Source of the DNA: Nocardioides palaemonis
GTDB taxonomy: Bacteria > Actinomycetota > Actinomycetes > Propionibacteriales > Nocardioidaceae
Length of the DNA stretch: 64,000 bases
Assembly (NCBI RefSeq): GCF_018275325.1
Contig: NZ_JAGVQR010000001.1
Coordinates: 1,674,001-1,738,000, forward strand
Direction: 5' to 3'
The notes under the pieces were generated by a model. It was given only the letters and a program-made list of their open reading frames with translations. It was not told the origin of the DNA and did not search any database. Positions 1-8,291 of this stretch are shown in pieces (position 1 is the first letter of the stretch; each line of letters opens with the position of its first letter). The translations under genes were made by a program, and so were the position numbers.

Positions 1-163
1 CGCAGGCCAATGGAGAGCCACACGACCAGCGTGCGCAGCCGAAAATGAGAGCGACGACCCGGGCGCCTGGACCGAGCCTCGCCAGACCCGGTCCTGGGGT
101 CAATGGAACAAGCAGCCCCGATGCGGGCGCTCTTGCCGTCTCGGGGACCGTCAGCATGGCACG
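1..163. other. Left-edge intergenic stretch, nothing recognised
   Basis: No convincing coding frame, RNA gene or repeat is visible. The only usable signal is CAGCAT at 152-157, which ends 6 nt before the GTG at 164 and matches the -10 spacing seen at many other genes in this window. Confidence 0.5.
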
Positions 164-547
164 GTGATGGACATGAGCGTTGAGCAGGAAGTGCTCGCGG
201 CGGCTGAATCGCGAGCAGCGGCTCTAGCGGTGGGCGATGCCGAACAACTCGGTGATCTCTTGCACGTGGCCTTCAGGTGGACCGCGCACATCGGCGACAC
301 CTACGACCGCGCCGAGTACATCCGCCGAAACACCGAGGGGCACACGGTCTGGCGATCACAGACCTTGGTCAATCCTGAGGTCGTCGTCGTCGGCGAGACC
401 GCTGTGCTGTACGCCGAAGTGCACGACGTGGTGCAGTCGGACGGAGATGCGTCGGAGACATTCCGGATGCCGATGACCCAGGTCTGGGTCCGTTCAGATA
501 GCAGTTGGAAGTGCCTGGCCGGTCACGCGGGGCCGCGGCTGACCTGA
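164..547 (+). CDS. SnoaL/DUF4440-like (NTF2-fold) protein
   Basis: Small protein of 127 residues with the size and pattern of the NTF2-like fold: an N-terminal helix rich in Ala and Glu, then alternating beta strands ending in a conserved 'W..S....KCLAGHAG' type strand. Members of this fold include steroid-isomerase-like enzymes, polyketide cyclases and proteins of unknown role, so the substrate cannot be named. GTG at 164 is preferred because a CAGCAT hexamer ends 6 nt upstream, but ATG at 167 or 173 would also work. No partner gene is adjacent. The fold assignment comes from recognising the family pattern, not from a database search. Confidence 0.7.
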   Translation: MMDMSVEQEVLAAAESRAAALAVGDAEQLGDLLHVAFRWTAHIGDTYDRAEYIRRNTEGHTVWRSQTLVNPEVVVVGETAVLYAEVHDVVQSDGDASETFRMPMTQVWVRSDSSWKCLAGHAGPRLT

Positions 548-871
548 CGTCCGCACATGCCGCGATGAGTGCGGCATTCCGCCGCGTATGTGCCTTCGGT
601 ACGCGCCGACGACCGACCTCGTGCAGGACTTCGAGCAGGTGGCGCGGCCGGTGAGGTTCCGTCGGGTGGCCGGGAAAGCGCTTGTCGGCGACGCTGGTCG
701 TCCTCGAAGGGGCGGAAGGCGTCACGGTGTACACGCGGCCGGGCCGACTCGCCACCTTCGTGCCGAGGGAAGAGCCCGGAGGCCTGCCGACGGGGATCAA
801 GGGTCACCGGCTCCCGCGCCCCGCGGACGAGACCGCGGGAGCCGTCAGGCACCCGTCCCTACGCTGGCAGC
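548..871. other. 324-bp intergenic region without a credible gene
   Basis: After the hairpin at 557-577 the region holds only overlapping open frames on both strands with no recognisable product and no ribosome-binding site. An open frame extends msrB upstream to 569, but residues upstream of the ATG at 872 look like out-of-frame GC-rich sequence, and a TACGCT -10 at 860-865 argues that msrB transcription starts at 872. A decayed gene cannot be excluded. Confidence 0.5.
557..577 (+). terminator. Candidate terminator hairpin after the NTF2-like gene
   Basis: Perfect 7-bp inverted repeat (ATGCCGC / GCGGCAT) with a 7-nt loop, starting 10 nt after the stop codon. There is no T-run, which is usual for high-GC actinobacterial terminators. 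Confidence 0.4.
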
Positions 872-1294
872 ATGTTCCGCCGCGCGCGCCCTGAGCCCGA
901 GGTCGTCCGCTCCGACCAGGAGTGGCGCGAGCAGTTGACGCCGGAGGCCTACCGCGTGCTGCGTCGGGCCGGCACGGAGCGGGCCGGGACGAGTGCGTAC
1001 GAGCACCCTCCTGCCGACGGCAACGGTGTCTACCGGTGCGCGGGCTGCGGTGCAGAGCTGTTCCGTGCGGGCGACCAGTACGACTCGGGGTCGGGGTGGC
1101 CGAGCTTCACCTCACCCGCGGTGGCGGGCAGCGTCACGACGAGGACCGACTTCAGGCTCGTCGTGCCCCGGCGCGAGGTCTTCTGCGCGCGGTGCGGCGG
1201 GCACCTCGGCCACGTCTTCGGCGACGGTCCGGCGCCGACCGGCCGGCGCTACTGCATCAACGGCGCCGCACTCGATCTCGACGACGCCGACTGA
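872..1294 (+). CDS. msrB: Peptide-methionine (R)-S-oxide reductase MsrB
   Basis: Reduces the R epimer of methionine sulfoxide in proteins, usually with electrons from thioredoxin, in the cytoplasm. The 140-residue protein has the whole MsrB domain: zinc-binding CxxC pairs CAGC (56-59) and CARC (105-108), GWPSF (75-79), HLGHVF (111-116) and the catalytic Cys128 in RYCIN. Length is normal for a single-domain MsrB. The start is set by TACGCT at 860-865, which ends 6 nt before the ATG, so the mRNA is probably leaderless. It stands alone; no msrA is nearby. Confidence 0.95.
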   Translation: MFRRARPEPEVVRSDQEWREQLTPEAYRVLRRAGTERAGTSAYEHPPADGNGVYRCAGCGAELFRAGDQYDSGSGWPSFTSPAVAGSVTTRTDFRLVVPRREVFCARCGGHLGHVFGDGPAPTGRRYCINGAALDLDDAD

Positions 1295-1318
1295 CAGCCG
1301 CGAGTACGGTGCGGCGGG

Positions 1319-1792
1319 TCAGCCGCGCGTCAGGATGGTCTCGAGCTCGGCCAGCGCACGATCGGCGTAGCCCTTCCACATGCGACCGAGGACGCTGGTG
1401 GTCAGGCGGGCCGGGGAGGTCCTCGGGTGGAAGGTCCAGGCCCAGCCGACGCGCGCACCGCCGTCGGCGGGCGTGACCGTCCAGGCTCCGTCGATGGTGT
1501 GGACGAAGCGTCGGAGCGGCCCTTCGATCTCATCGAGCCGGTAGGCGAAGCTGCGCGGCCGCTCGACGTCGGTCATGGTCTCGCGCAGCCGACCACCGTC
1601 GGCGAGCACGATCATGCGTGTCTGTCCGACGGCACCCCAGTCGTCGGGCTGATCGGTCACGTCGGCGACGGCGGGGAAGGCCGCAAAGCGACGGTTGAAC
1701 ACCTCGGTGAGCCGTGCGCCCATGAGCCGGTCGAAGGCGACCTCGGGTTCGACCGCAACGACGCGGGAGGCCTCGACCCGGTGACCGGACAT
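1319..1792 (-). CDS. SRPBCC-superfamily protein (polyketide cyclase/START-like)
   Basis: A 157-residue protein with the helix-grip pattern of the SRPBCC superfamily: an N-terminal strand (EASRVVAVEP), a central 'RPRSFAYRL' region and a long C-terminal helix around KGYADRALAELE. Such proteins bind hydrophobic ligands or act as cyclases or hydrolases; no catalytic residue is diagnostic. The upstream in-frame Met at 1828 is rejected because TAGCCT (minus strand, 1805-1800) ends 7 nt before the ATG at 1792. It converges on msrB with a 24-bp gap. The ligand is unknown. Confidence 0.75.
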   Translation of the reverse strand: MSGHRVEASRVVAVEPEVAFDRLMGARLTEVFNRRFAAFPAVADVTDQPDDWGAVGQTRMIVLADGGRLRETMTDVERPRSFAYRLDEIEGPLRRFVHTIDGAWTVTPADGGARVGWAWTFHPRTSPARLTTSVLGRMWKGYADRALAELETILTRG

Positions 1793-1892
1793 GCTGCTCA
1801 GGCTACGCGGGCTCGAGGCGCGACGCATCGGATCCCGGCCGGCGATCCGCCGCCCGGGCGCCGCGGATCACCCGCGGCGCCGGGGGAGCGGG

Positions 1893-2336
1893 TCACGCAG
1901 CAGTCTGCAGCGCCTTCACCTCGTCGCGGGCCGCGACGACGGCGGCCTGCTGGCGTACGACGACCTCGCGGAAGCCGGCGCTGAGGTCGAGCTTGAGGGC
2001 GTCCGCGTACTCGGAGACCGCGTGGTCCTCGCCGGTGGCGGCGGCCTTGAGGACGGCCTCGGCGTCGTCGCCGGTGAGCGCGTCCTTCAGGGAGAGCCAG
2101 CCGCGGTGGACGGCGGCGGCGACCGAGCCGCTCGCGTCGACGTCGTCGCCGTACTCGTGGCCCATCTCGACGATCTCGCGCCAGAAGCCGGCGCGCTGCT
2201 CGGACAGGCGGTGGAGGGTCGACGCCCACTCGGGGTGCTCGCCGTCGCGCAGCTTGTCGGCTGCGTCGGCGAAGCCCTTCTCGCCGTCCTTCAGGGTCTC
2301 GACGAGCTCCTTGGCGGCCTTGGCGTCATCAGACAT
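1893..2336 (-). CDS. Ferritin-like four-helix-bundle protein (DUF2383/PA2169-type)
   Basis: All-helical protein of 147 residues resembling the PA2169/DUF2383 group, which have a ferritin-like four-helix bundle and are often stress-associated. Helices carry a metal-ligand-like pattern: HRLSEQRAGFWREI near residue 44, and GEDHAVSEYADAL near 103. No signal peptide. The start ATG at 2336 has a good ribosome-binding site (GAAGGAG about 8 nt upstream), which excludes the longer frame from 2390. Whether it binds iron cannot be told from the sequence. Confidence 0.65.
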   Translation of the reverse strand: MSDDAKAAKELVETLKDGEKGFADAADKLRDGEHPEWASTLHRLSEQRAGFWREIVEMGHEYGDDVDASGSVAAAVHRGWLSLKDALTGDDAEAVLKAAATGEDHAVSEYADALKLDLSAGFREVVVRQQAAVVAARDEVKALQTAA

Positions 2337-2423
2337 GTGTGCTCCTTCGTGTGGGTGGACCCTCCACACAAGCCGACGGCACACGGCCACGGATCACCCG
2401 TGGGGATGCCCACGGAGAAGGCT

Positions 2424-2894
2424 TCAACCGCCCTCGGCGATCCGCTTGATCGCGGCGAGCGTGGCCGGGATCCCCGCGTGGGCCGCCCGCGTGCGCTCCT
2501 CGATCTCGTCGGCGGCGCGGTCGCCGTACTTCTCCGCGAACATCGACAGGCCGGCGGGCAGGAAGGCCCAGGTCTCGGTCAGCCGGGTGCCGTCGCCGTC
2601 GGGCTCGAGGAGGAAGCCCCAGCGCACGAAGCCCTGACCGACCTCCCAGGCGAACTCGCGGCCGCGGTCGGCCGCCACCACCTGTGAGCGGGTCTCCCAG
2701 GTGCGCGCGGGCGTCTCGTTGTGGCCGGTGAACCACGCGCCGACGGTGCCCGGCTCGGCGTCGTCGTCCCAGCGGCACCACCGGCAGATCGGGCTCCACT
2801 CGCCGGTGCGGGTGACGTCGCTGACGAGGTCGTACACCGCCTCGGAGGTGGCTGCGACGACCACCGAGTCCTGGTGGGTCAGTCCCTGGGTCAT
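2424..2894 (-). CDS. SRPBCC-family protein
   Basis: The 156-residue protein begins with a typical helix-grip start (QDSVVVAATSEAVYDLVSDV) and continues with 'TGEWSP' and W-rich strands before a C-terminal helix, matching the START/SRPBCC superfamily of polyketide cyclase/dehydrase-like ligand binders. Its ATG overlaps the stop of the DsbA-like gene by 4 bp, so the two are translationally coupled. A role related to a small hydrophobic or thiol-linked substrate is possible, but nothing in the sequence identifies it. Confidence 0.75.
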   Translation of the reverse strand: MTQGLTHQDSVVVAATSEAVYDLVSDVTRTGEWSPICRWCRWDDDAEPGTVGAWFTGHNETPARTWETRSQVVAADRGREFAWEVGQGFVRWGFLLEPDGDGTRLTETWAFLPAGLSMFAEKYGDRAADEIEERTRAAHAGIPATLAAIKRIAEGG

Positions 2895-3634
2895 CCGCGC
2901 TCGCTCCTCTGTCGACGGCTGCCACCGTGCCAGTCCTCCTCCTGGCCGACCGACCCGGGGTCGACGCCGAAGCCGACGAGCTGGGGGCGCTCGCGCAGGC
3001 TGCGCTTGAGCTCGGCGAAGCCGGGGAAGCGGGCCAGCCCGACCACGTGGTCCCACAGCTCCAGTGCCTGCGCGGGCTCGGGGAGCCGGCTGATCACGGG
3101 GCCGAAGAACGCGACGCCGTCCGGCGGCTCGAAGTGGATGATCGGCGTGCCGACGTCCTTGCCGGTGAGCGCGCGGGCCTCGTCGCCGTCCGCTCGGATC
3201 GCGTCGTCCCACGACGGGTCGTCGAGGGCGTCTGCGAGGTCGGTGGGGAGGTCGACCTCGCGCAGGATCGGCTCCAAGAACTCCCGGGTCCCGCGGTGCT
3301 CGCGGTTCGCGGTCTCGTCCGTGCTCGCCGGCGGCGGGGTGTCGAAGATGTGCGCTCCGAGTGCGGCCTGGAGCGCGTCGACCGCCTGCGGGCCGTGCTC
3401 CTCGCGCGCCCGGGCGACGGCACGCAGCAGACGCAGCCCCGCGGTGTGGCCGGCCTCGTACTCCGGTGGGAAGTGGGCGTCGTAGACGATGTCCTCGTTG
3501 ATCAACCGCAGCGAGATGAAGCGCCAGTCGACGGTCAGGCCTCGCTCGGCCTGCACCATCCGGATCCACTTGCTGGTCAGCCAGCAGAACGGGCACACCG
3601 GGTCGAAGTAGAAGCGGATGTCGGCGGTCGTCAT
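2891..3634 (-). CDS. DsbA-family oxidoreductase (FrnE/HCCA-isomerase-like)
   Basis: Thioredoxin-fold protein of 247 residues with a CPFC active site at residues 14-17, a helical insertion (about 60-160) and a cis-proline-type segment 'GTPIIHF'. There is no signal peptide, so it should act in the cytoplasm. In actinobacteria such proteins are often annotated as mycothiol-dependent nitroreductase-like or DsbA-family; the substrate is unknown. TAGGGT (minus strand, 3646-3641) ends 6 nt before the ATG, indicating a leaderless promoter. It is the first gene of a two-gene operon with the SRPBCC protein. Confidence 0.8.
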   Translation of the reverse strand: MTTADIRFYFDPVCPFCWLTSKWIRMVQAERGLTVDWRFISLRLINEDIVYDAHFPPEYEAGHTAGLRLLRAVARAREEHGPQAVDALQAALGAHIFDTPPPASTDETANREHRGTREFLEPILREVDLPTDLADALDDPSWDDAIRADGDEARALTGKDVGTPIIHFEPPDGVAFFGPVISRLPEPAQALELWDHVVGLARFPGFAELKRSLRERPQLVGFGVDPGSVGQEEDWHGGSRRQRSERG

Positions 3635-3724
3635 GGGTCGACCCTAGGCCCGCCCTCGGCAGACACGCCCCTGACCTCGTACGCTGCTGCAGTCATCACT
3701 GCGGGGGTAACTGAGGAGGCGCAC

Positions 3725-4201
3725 GTGTTGGACCAGGACTACGACCAGAACGTCCGCGGCGACGCGAGCGAGCAGGACCAGCCCGGAGCCGAGCTCGGCG
3801 TACCCGCGCCCCGTTCGCCCTCGGCGGCGCGGCTGCTGGAGATGACCGCCCGGGAGACCGACCAGTGGCGGGCCGACGCCCGCGCGGAGGCCGACGGCAT
3901 CGTCGCCGCCGCCCGCGAGGAGGCCGCCGAGGTCGCGCGCGCGGCGCAGGCCGACGCCGACACGATGCGCGAGGACGCGCGTCGCGCCGCCGAGAAGACC
4001 ATCGCCGAGGCTCGTGCCGAGGCCGAGGGCATTCGCACCGAGGCGTCGGAGCAGCGTGCGCACGAGGAGTCGGAGGTCGCCCGGCTCCAGCAGGTGGCCG
4101 CGGAGCACTCCGAGCAGCTTCGCCGTCACCTGACGGACATGCTCGGCCGGCTCGATGCCGTCCCGGGTCAGTCCGAGCGGCGCGACGGCTCGGGGGAGTA
4201 G
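3725..4201 (+). CDS. DivIVA/Wag31-like coiled-coil protein
   Basis: The 158-residue protein is an acidic, Pro-containing N-terminus followed from about residue 35 to 140 by an almost uninterrupted Ala/Glu/Arg coiled coil (SAARLLEMTARETDQW, then repeated 'AEADGI'-like heptads). This resembles the coiled-coil part of actinobacterial DivIVA-like and ATP-synthase-b-like proteins, but the conserved N-terminal DivIVA membrane-binding region is not evident. GTG at 3725 has a strong Shine-Dalgarno (GAGGAGG) 7 nt upstream; the much longer open frame from 2927 overlaps other genes and is not real. A cell-envelope or division scaffold role is an inference. Confidence 0.7.
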   Translation: MLDQDYDQNVRGDASEQDQPGAELGVPAPRSPSAARLLEMTARETDQWRADARAEADGIVAAAREEAAEVARAAQADADTMREDARRAAEKTIAEARAEAEGIRTEASEQRAHEESEVARLQQVAAEHSEQLRRHLTDMLGRLDAVPGQSERRDGSGE

Positions 4202-4278
4202 CCCCGGCACCGGTCCCCGCCCGGCAGCCCACAGCGAGCCGCCACCACCGACGCGACCGCCCCGGATACCGTCCGGTG

Positions 4279-6009
4279 GTGGGTAGTCGACGAGGGTCCA
4301 GCACGCGTCGCCGGAGCACGTCCGGGCGGCGCAGCGGCGGCTCCCGCCAACCGCGGCCGCTGCCGGTCGCCGGGCCGGGGGAGCGGCTGTGGGTGCTGGA
4401 CGTGCCCTACGGCACGCAGGTCGACGGGGCGTCGTGGCACCCCACGGTGAAGACCCACCTGTACGTCGGTCGCCGGCTGCCGGCGCACCTCGAGGCGTAC
4501 GCGCCCGGGCCCCACACGCTCGGGCGGTTCATCGAGAACACGCTCAACCCCGGCGACCGCACGCCCGAGCCGGAGCCGACCGACGCCTTGGAGCCGCGGC
4601 GGCTGCAGTTCGAGGCGGCGGACGCGATCGCGGCTCGCGCCGAGGCCGGCGGACGCCTGTTCCTGCTGGCCGACGAGCCCGGGGTCGGCAAGACGATCTC
4701 AGCGGTGCTCGGCGCGCAGGCGGTGGCCGACCTCCGGGACGCGCGCCGCGTGCTGGTCGTCGCCGACCGGCCGGCGGCGATCACCATCGGCCACTGGTGC
4801 CGCACCATCACTGCGCTCGGCGACGGCGGGCTCGAGTGGGTCGTCATCACGTGGGACCGGCTCGAGAAGGTGATGGACCACGACTGGGACGTGATCATCG
4901 CCGACGAGGCACACGCCCTGCGGCGCACGACGACCAAGCGGTGGAAGCGCTGGGCCCGGATCTCGGGGCACGGCAAGCCGCACGACACCGCGCCGTTCGT
5001 CATCGCGACCACGGCGACGCCGGGCCACACGCCGCTCGAGCTGCCCTACCTCGCGCCGGCCTACGCCCAGGTCCTCGGCGAGCCGATGCGTGACTGGGCG
5101 TCTGCCACCCAGCCCGGGCAGACGTTCGCCGAGGCGCTGGAGCGTCACGGTGTCGGCGTCGAGCAGGGCCGCTACGGCGCGAGCTGGACCACCGACCCCG
5201 CGCGGCGGGCCGCGGACCTCAAGCTGGTCCGGGGCTGGCTCGAGGAGGAGCGACCGCCCGCGATGCTCCACCGGGCGGCGCCGTGGGGTCCGGTGCCGAT
5301 CTCCGGGATGCCGGTGGCCCTGACGCCGGCCGAGCGGGAGGCGTACGAGGCCGAGTGGGGCGAGTTCTGCCGCGAGATGGACCTCGCGCGGCGGGGCCGC
5401 AACGTCGCCAAGGGCCGGGCCGCGCTGCTGCGGTTCCGTCAGAAGGCAGGCCTGCTGCGCGTCGACTCGACGGTCGCCTGGATCGCCCAGCAGGTGGAGG
5501 CCGAGCGGCAGGTGGCGTGCTCGGTCGAGTTCGTCGCCACGGCCGCCGACCCCATCGCCGACCGGCTGCGCGCCTCCGGCATCGAGGTCGCGAGCATCTA
5601 CGGGCGTGACCGCTTCGACCCCGAGGCCGAGCGGCTGCGCTTCCAGACCGGGCAGGCGAAGGTCTGCGTCTTCACCACGGTCGCCTCGATCAGCCTGCAC
5701 GCCGGCGAGACGCTGGCCGACGGGCGGACGGCGAGCACCGAGCCGCGGGTCGGGGTCTTCCACCAGGCCCGGTTCTCCGGGATCGCCGGGCGGCAGGTCA
5801 CCGGCCGCACCCACCGCGACCACCAGGTCTCGCCGTGGCACGTCGCCTACGCCGAGGGCACCGTCGAGGAGCAGGTCGGCAAGGTGATGGTCGAGCGCAT
5901 CGCGGCCGCGTCCGACACGGTCGGCAGCGACACCACCGGGCTCACCGACCTCGCCGAGCTGCTCGGCGCCGACTGGCTGCCTGTCGCGTCGCTCACCGAG
6001 GACGGCTGA
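4279..6009 (+). CDS. SNF2-like DEAH-box helicase (solitary, phage-type)
   Basis: Superfamily 2 helicase of 576 residues. Visible motifs: Walker A DEPGVGKT with Lys138, motif II DEAH at 209-212, motif III TATP at about 244, and motif VI 'GRTHRDHQ' near 507-514 with the arginine finger. The two RecA lobes are complete, and the first 30 residues are basic (Arg/Ser-rich). Start GTG 4279 is chosen because TACCGT (4267-4272) ends 6 nt upstream. The layout recalls phage and SNF2-type remodelling helicases, yet no phage or restriction gene adjoins it. The substrate, presumably duplex DNA, is not shown by context. Confidence 0.8.
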   Translation: MGSRRGSSTRRRSTSGRRSGGSRQPRPLPVAGPGERLWVLDVPYGTQVDGASWHPTVKTHLYVGRRLPAHLEAYAPGPHTLGRFIENTLNPGDRTPEPEPTDALEPRRLQFEAADAIAARAEAGGRLFLLADEPGVGKTISAVLGAQAVADLRDARRVLVVADRPAAITIGHWCRTITALGDGGLEWVVITWDRLEKVMDHDWDVIIADEAHALRRTTTKRWKRWARISGHGKPHDTAPFVIATTATPGHTPLELPYLAPAYAQVLGEPMRDWASATQPGQTFAEALERHGVGVEQGRYGASWTTDPARRAADLKLVRGWLEEERPPAMLHRAAPWGPVPISGMPVALTPAEREAYEAEWGEFCREMDLARRGRNVAKGRAALLRFRQKAGLLRVDSTVAWIAQQVEAERQVACSVEFVATAADPIADRLRASGIEVASIYGRDRFDPEAERLRFQTGQAKVCVFTTVASISLHAGETLADGRTASTEPRVGVFHQARFSGIAGRQVTGRTHRDHQVSPWHVAYAEGTVEEQVGKVMVERIAAASDTVGSDTTGLTDLAELLGADWLPVASLTEDG

Positions 6010-6019
6010 GCGGGGCGGC

Positions 6020-7153
6020 TCAGGCCGTGATCGCGCCGCCGCCGTCGTCGAGCAGCCGGTCGCGCAGCGCGACCAGCTCGGACACCGCGGTGAGGAACCG
6101 GCCGGTGCTCTCGCCGACCGCGAGGTCGTCGAAGTAGTGGCGGCGCATCGCGAGGCGGGCGAGGTGGTGCTCGTCGTGCTCGAGCCGGTCGGCGAGCAGG
6201 TCGGCCAGCGACCCCACCGACCGGGCGTCGACGACATCAGCGCAGTGGCTGAGGGGCGCCTGCTCGTGGAGCGCCGCGAGGTCCCCGTGCGGGTCGGTCA
6301 TCACGATCGGCCGGTCGGTGCACAGGTAGAGCCAGTCGAGGCCGACCGACGACACGTCGGTGACCATCGCGTCGCACTGCGACATCATCGCCAGGATGTC
6401 GCCGCTCAAGACCTCGGTGTGCCCGGCGTCGGGGTCCTCGTGGGCGGCCTCGGCCACGATGCGCAGGATCGCGCCGTGGGCCTCGGCCACCTCGGGCACG
6501 AGGCTGGTCGTGACCTTCGGGTGCGGCTTGTAGACCAGCCGCACGTCCGGCACCCGCAGCACCTGCCGCACGATCTCCTCGCCGAGGGCGACCACCGAGG
6601 TGTAGTCGTTGTAGCTCGCGTCGCCCTCCCACGTCGGGGCGTAGAGGACCGTACGTCGCGGGCTCGGCGCGAGCAGGGGAGCGCGGGGCAGGTCGAGCTG
6701 GGGGCGCCCGATCCGCACCAGCCGGGCGGCGTCGAAGTCGAGCAGGCCGGTGACGTAGCGCTGGACGGCGGCCTCGCCGGCGACGAAGACCCGGTCGTAG
6801 GCCTTGGCGTTGTTGCTCGCCATCGACTGCTTGTCGCTCTCGCCGTGGTTGACGTGGACGTGGAGCATCCGCGCGTCGACGAGGGACTCGAAGTTGGTGG
6901 GGGAGTTGTTGACGTAGAGCACGACCTTGGCCCCGAGCTCGGCGTAGAGCTCGGTGAGGTCGGCGAACGACTCGGCGTGCAGGACCGGCAGCCGGGTGCG
7001 CTCGCGGACCAGCGCGGCCGAGTCGGCGTCGCGTACGACGAGACCCACGGGGTGGGCCGCGTCCAGCACCTCGAGGACCTCCAGCCACTGGATCAGCTGG
7101 TAGGCCCGGGTCGGGTCGCCCGCGAAGTGGGCGAGCACGCGTACGTCCTCCAC
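6020..7153 (-). CDS. CDP-glycerol glycerophosphotransferase-family protein
   Basis: The 377-residue protein resembles the TagB/TagF family, which transfers glycerol-phosphate units from CDP-glycerol during teichoic acid synthesis. Family motifs seen: HGESDKQ (103-109), 'KPHP' (about 211-214) and TDVSSVGLDWL (about 265-275), the last being the nucleotide/phosphate-binding segment. No transmembrane helix, so it would be cytoplasmic or peripheral. GTG at 7153 is preceded by TAGACT (minus strand, 7165-7160) with a 6-nt gap, implying a leaderless mRNA. Other teichoic acid genes are absent nearby, so the acceptor polymer is uncertain. Confidence 0.8.
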   Translation of the reverse strand: MEDVRVLAHFAGDPTRAYQLIQWLEVLEVLDAAHPVGLVVRDADSAALVRERTRLPVLHAESFADLTELYAELGAKVVLYVNNSPTNFESLVDARMLHVHVNHGESDKQSMASNNAKAYDRVFVAGEAAVQRYVTGLLDFDAARLVRIGRPQLDLPRAPLLAPSPRRTVLYAPTWEGDASYNDYTSVVALGEEIVRQVLRVPDVRLVYKPHPKVTTSLVPEVAEAHGAILRIVAEAAHEDPDAGHTEVLSGDILAMMSQCDAMVTDVSSVGLDWLYLCTDRPIVMTDPHGDLAALHEQAPLSHCADVVDARSVGSLADLLADRLEHDEHHLARLAMRRHYFDDLAVGESTGRFLTAVSELVALRDRLLDDGGGAITA

Positions 7154-7408
7154 GCAGGAAGTCTATTCGTGCGGGGGAGCTCGTGACCTCCCTCACACGG
7201 GTGGGTGGACACCCGCTTGGCGAGGCCGACCCTGATTCGACATGCCTGCGGGGGTCGTGTTCTGGTGGTGGGACCGCAGCAGTGCTCCCGTCGTCGTCGA
7301 CGCGCCTCCCCTCGTGAGGCGAGCAGCGCAGCGCGGCCGGCGCCCCGCGAGGCGCCGCGTCCGAGCGCCCCGGAGGCGTACCCCCAACCCCCGTGAGGTC
7401 AGAAGCAC

Positions 7409-8230
7409 GTGCGTGCCACCACCACACCCACCCCGTCCACCCGCACCGCCGCGCGCTCGCGCGGCGCTGCAGCCGGTCTCGCTGCGGCCGCCGTCGCGCT
7501 CAGCCTCGTGCCCGGCAGCGCGTCCGCGCAGCAGGCCGACGCGGCACCCGTCGAGGTCAGCCTGGAGCTCGCCGGTCAGGCGCCGGTCGAGGTTGCCACC
7601 ACGCCGCAGGTCTGGCCCGGCCAGGTCCTCGAGGCGCACGGCGTCGCCGTCGACGGCAACGACCTCGTCGCGGTCCTCCGCGACGGCGACAAGGTCCACG
7701 GCCAGAAGAAGAAGGTGCGGCAGGGCGACGTCGTCCGGCTCACCGACGTGGTCAAGGAGCGCAAGACGAAGATCAAGAAGGTCCGCAAGGGCACCGTCGA
7801 GGTCTTCACCACCAAGCTCAAGCCCGGCAAGCGCAAGGTCGTCAGCACCGGTCGCGCCGGACAGCGCAAGATCGTCGCCGTCAAGACGCTCCACGACGGC
7901 GAGCCGGTGAGCTATCGCGTGGTGAAGAGGAAGCTGGTCAAGGAGTCGCGTCCGCGTCGCGTCCTCGTCGGCCGCGAGGCGTGGTCCGTCCCCGGCGCCG
8001 ACGGCCTCAACTGGGGCGCGCTGGCCAACTGCGAGTCCGGCGGCAACCCCCGCGCGGTCAACCCGGCGGGCTACTACGGCCTCTACCAGTTCGACACCGG
8101 CACGTGGCGCAGCGTCGGCGGATCCGGCCTCCCGACCAGCGCGTCGGCGGCCGAGCAGACCTACCGCGCCAAGCTGCTCTACCAGCAGCGCGGCCGCTCG
8201 CCGTGGCCCACCTGCGGCCGCCTGCTCTGA
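7409..8230 (+). CDS. Resuscitation-promoting factor (G5 + Rpf domains)
   Basis: Secreted peptidoglycan-cleaving enzyme that stimulates regrowth of dormant actinobacteria. The 273-residue protein has a signal peptide (hydrophobic stretch ending GSASA, about residue 40), a DUF348-like region, a Lys-rich G5-like domain (about 125-195), and a C-terminal Rpf transglycosylase-like domain (197-273). The lysozyme-like catalytic Glu209 lies in NCESGGN, followed by YYGLYQFDTGTW and paired cysteines. It resembles RpfB but is shorter, with no clear lipobox. GTG 7409 gives the intact signal peptide. A 255-bp GC-rich leader precedes it, but no known riboswitch consensus was recognised. Confidence 0.9.
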   Translation: MRATTTPTPSTRTAARSRGAAAGLAAAAVALSLVPGSASAQQADAAPVEVSLELAGQAPVEVATTPQVWPGQVLEAHGVAVDGNDLVAVLRDGDKVHGQKKKVRQGDVVRLTDVVKERKTKIKKVRKGTVEVFTTKLKPGKRKVVSTGRAGQRKIVAVKTLHDGEPVSYRVVKRKLVKESRPRRVLVGREAWSVPGADGLNWGALANCESGGNPRAVNPAGYYGLYQFDTGTWRSVGGSGLPTSASAAEQTYRAKLLYQQRGRSPWPTCGRLL

Positions 8231-8291
8231 CGCACGGGGTTCCCCGGGATCGATGATGCTCGCCGTGGCCCGACACACCTAGCGTCGGGCC

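Noticed and set aside
569..871. N-terminal extension of msrB
   Set aside because: The extra 101 residues are Arg-rich and structureless, and a TACGCT -10 lies 6 nt before the internal ATG.
7154..7408. ydaO (c-di-AMP) riboswitch upstream of the Rpf gene
   Set aside because: This riboswitch is known before rpf genes in actinobacteria, but I could not find its conserved segments; the leader is GC-rich with only weak stems.
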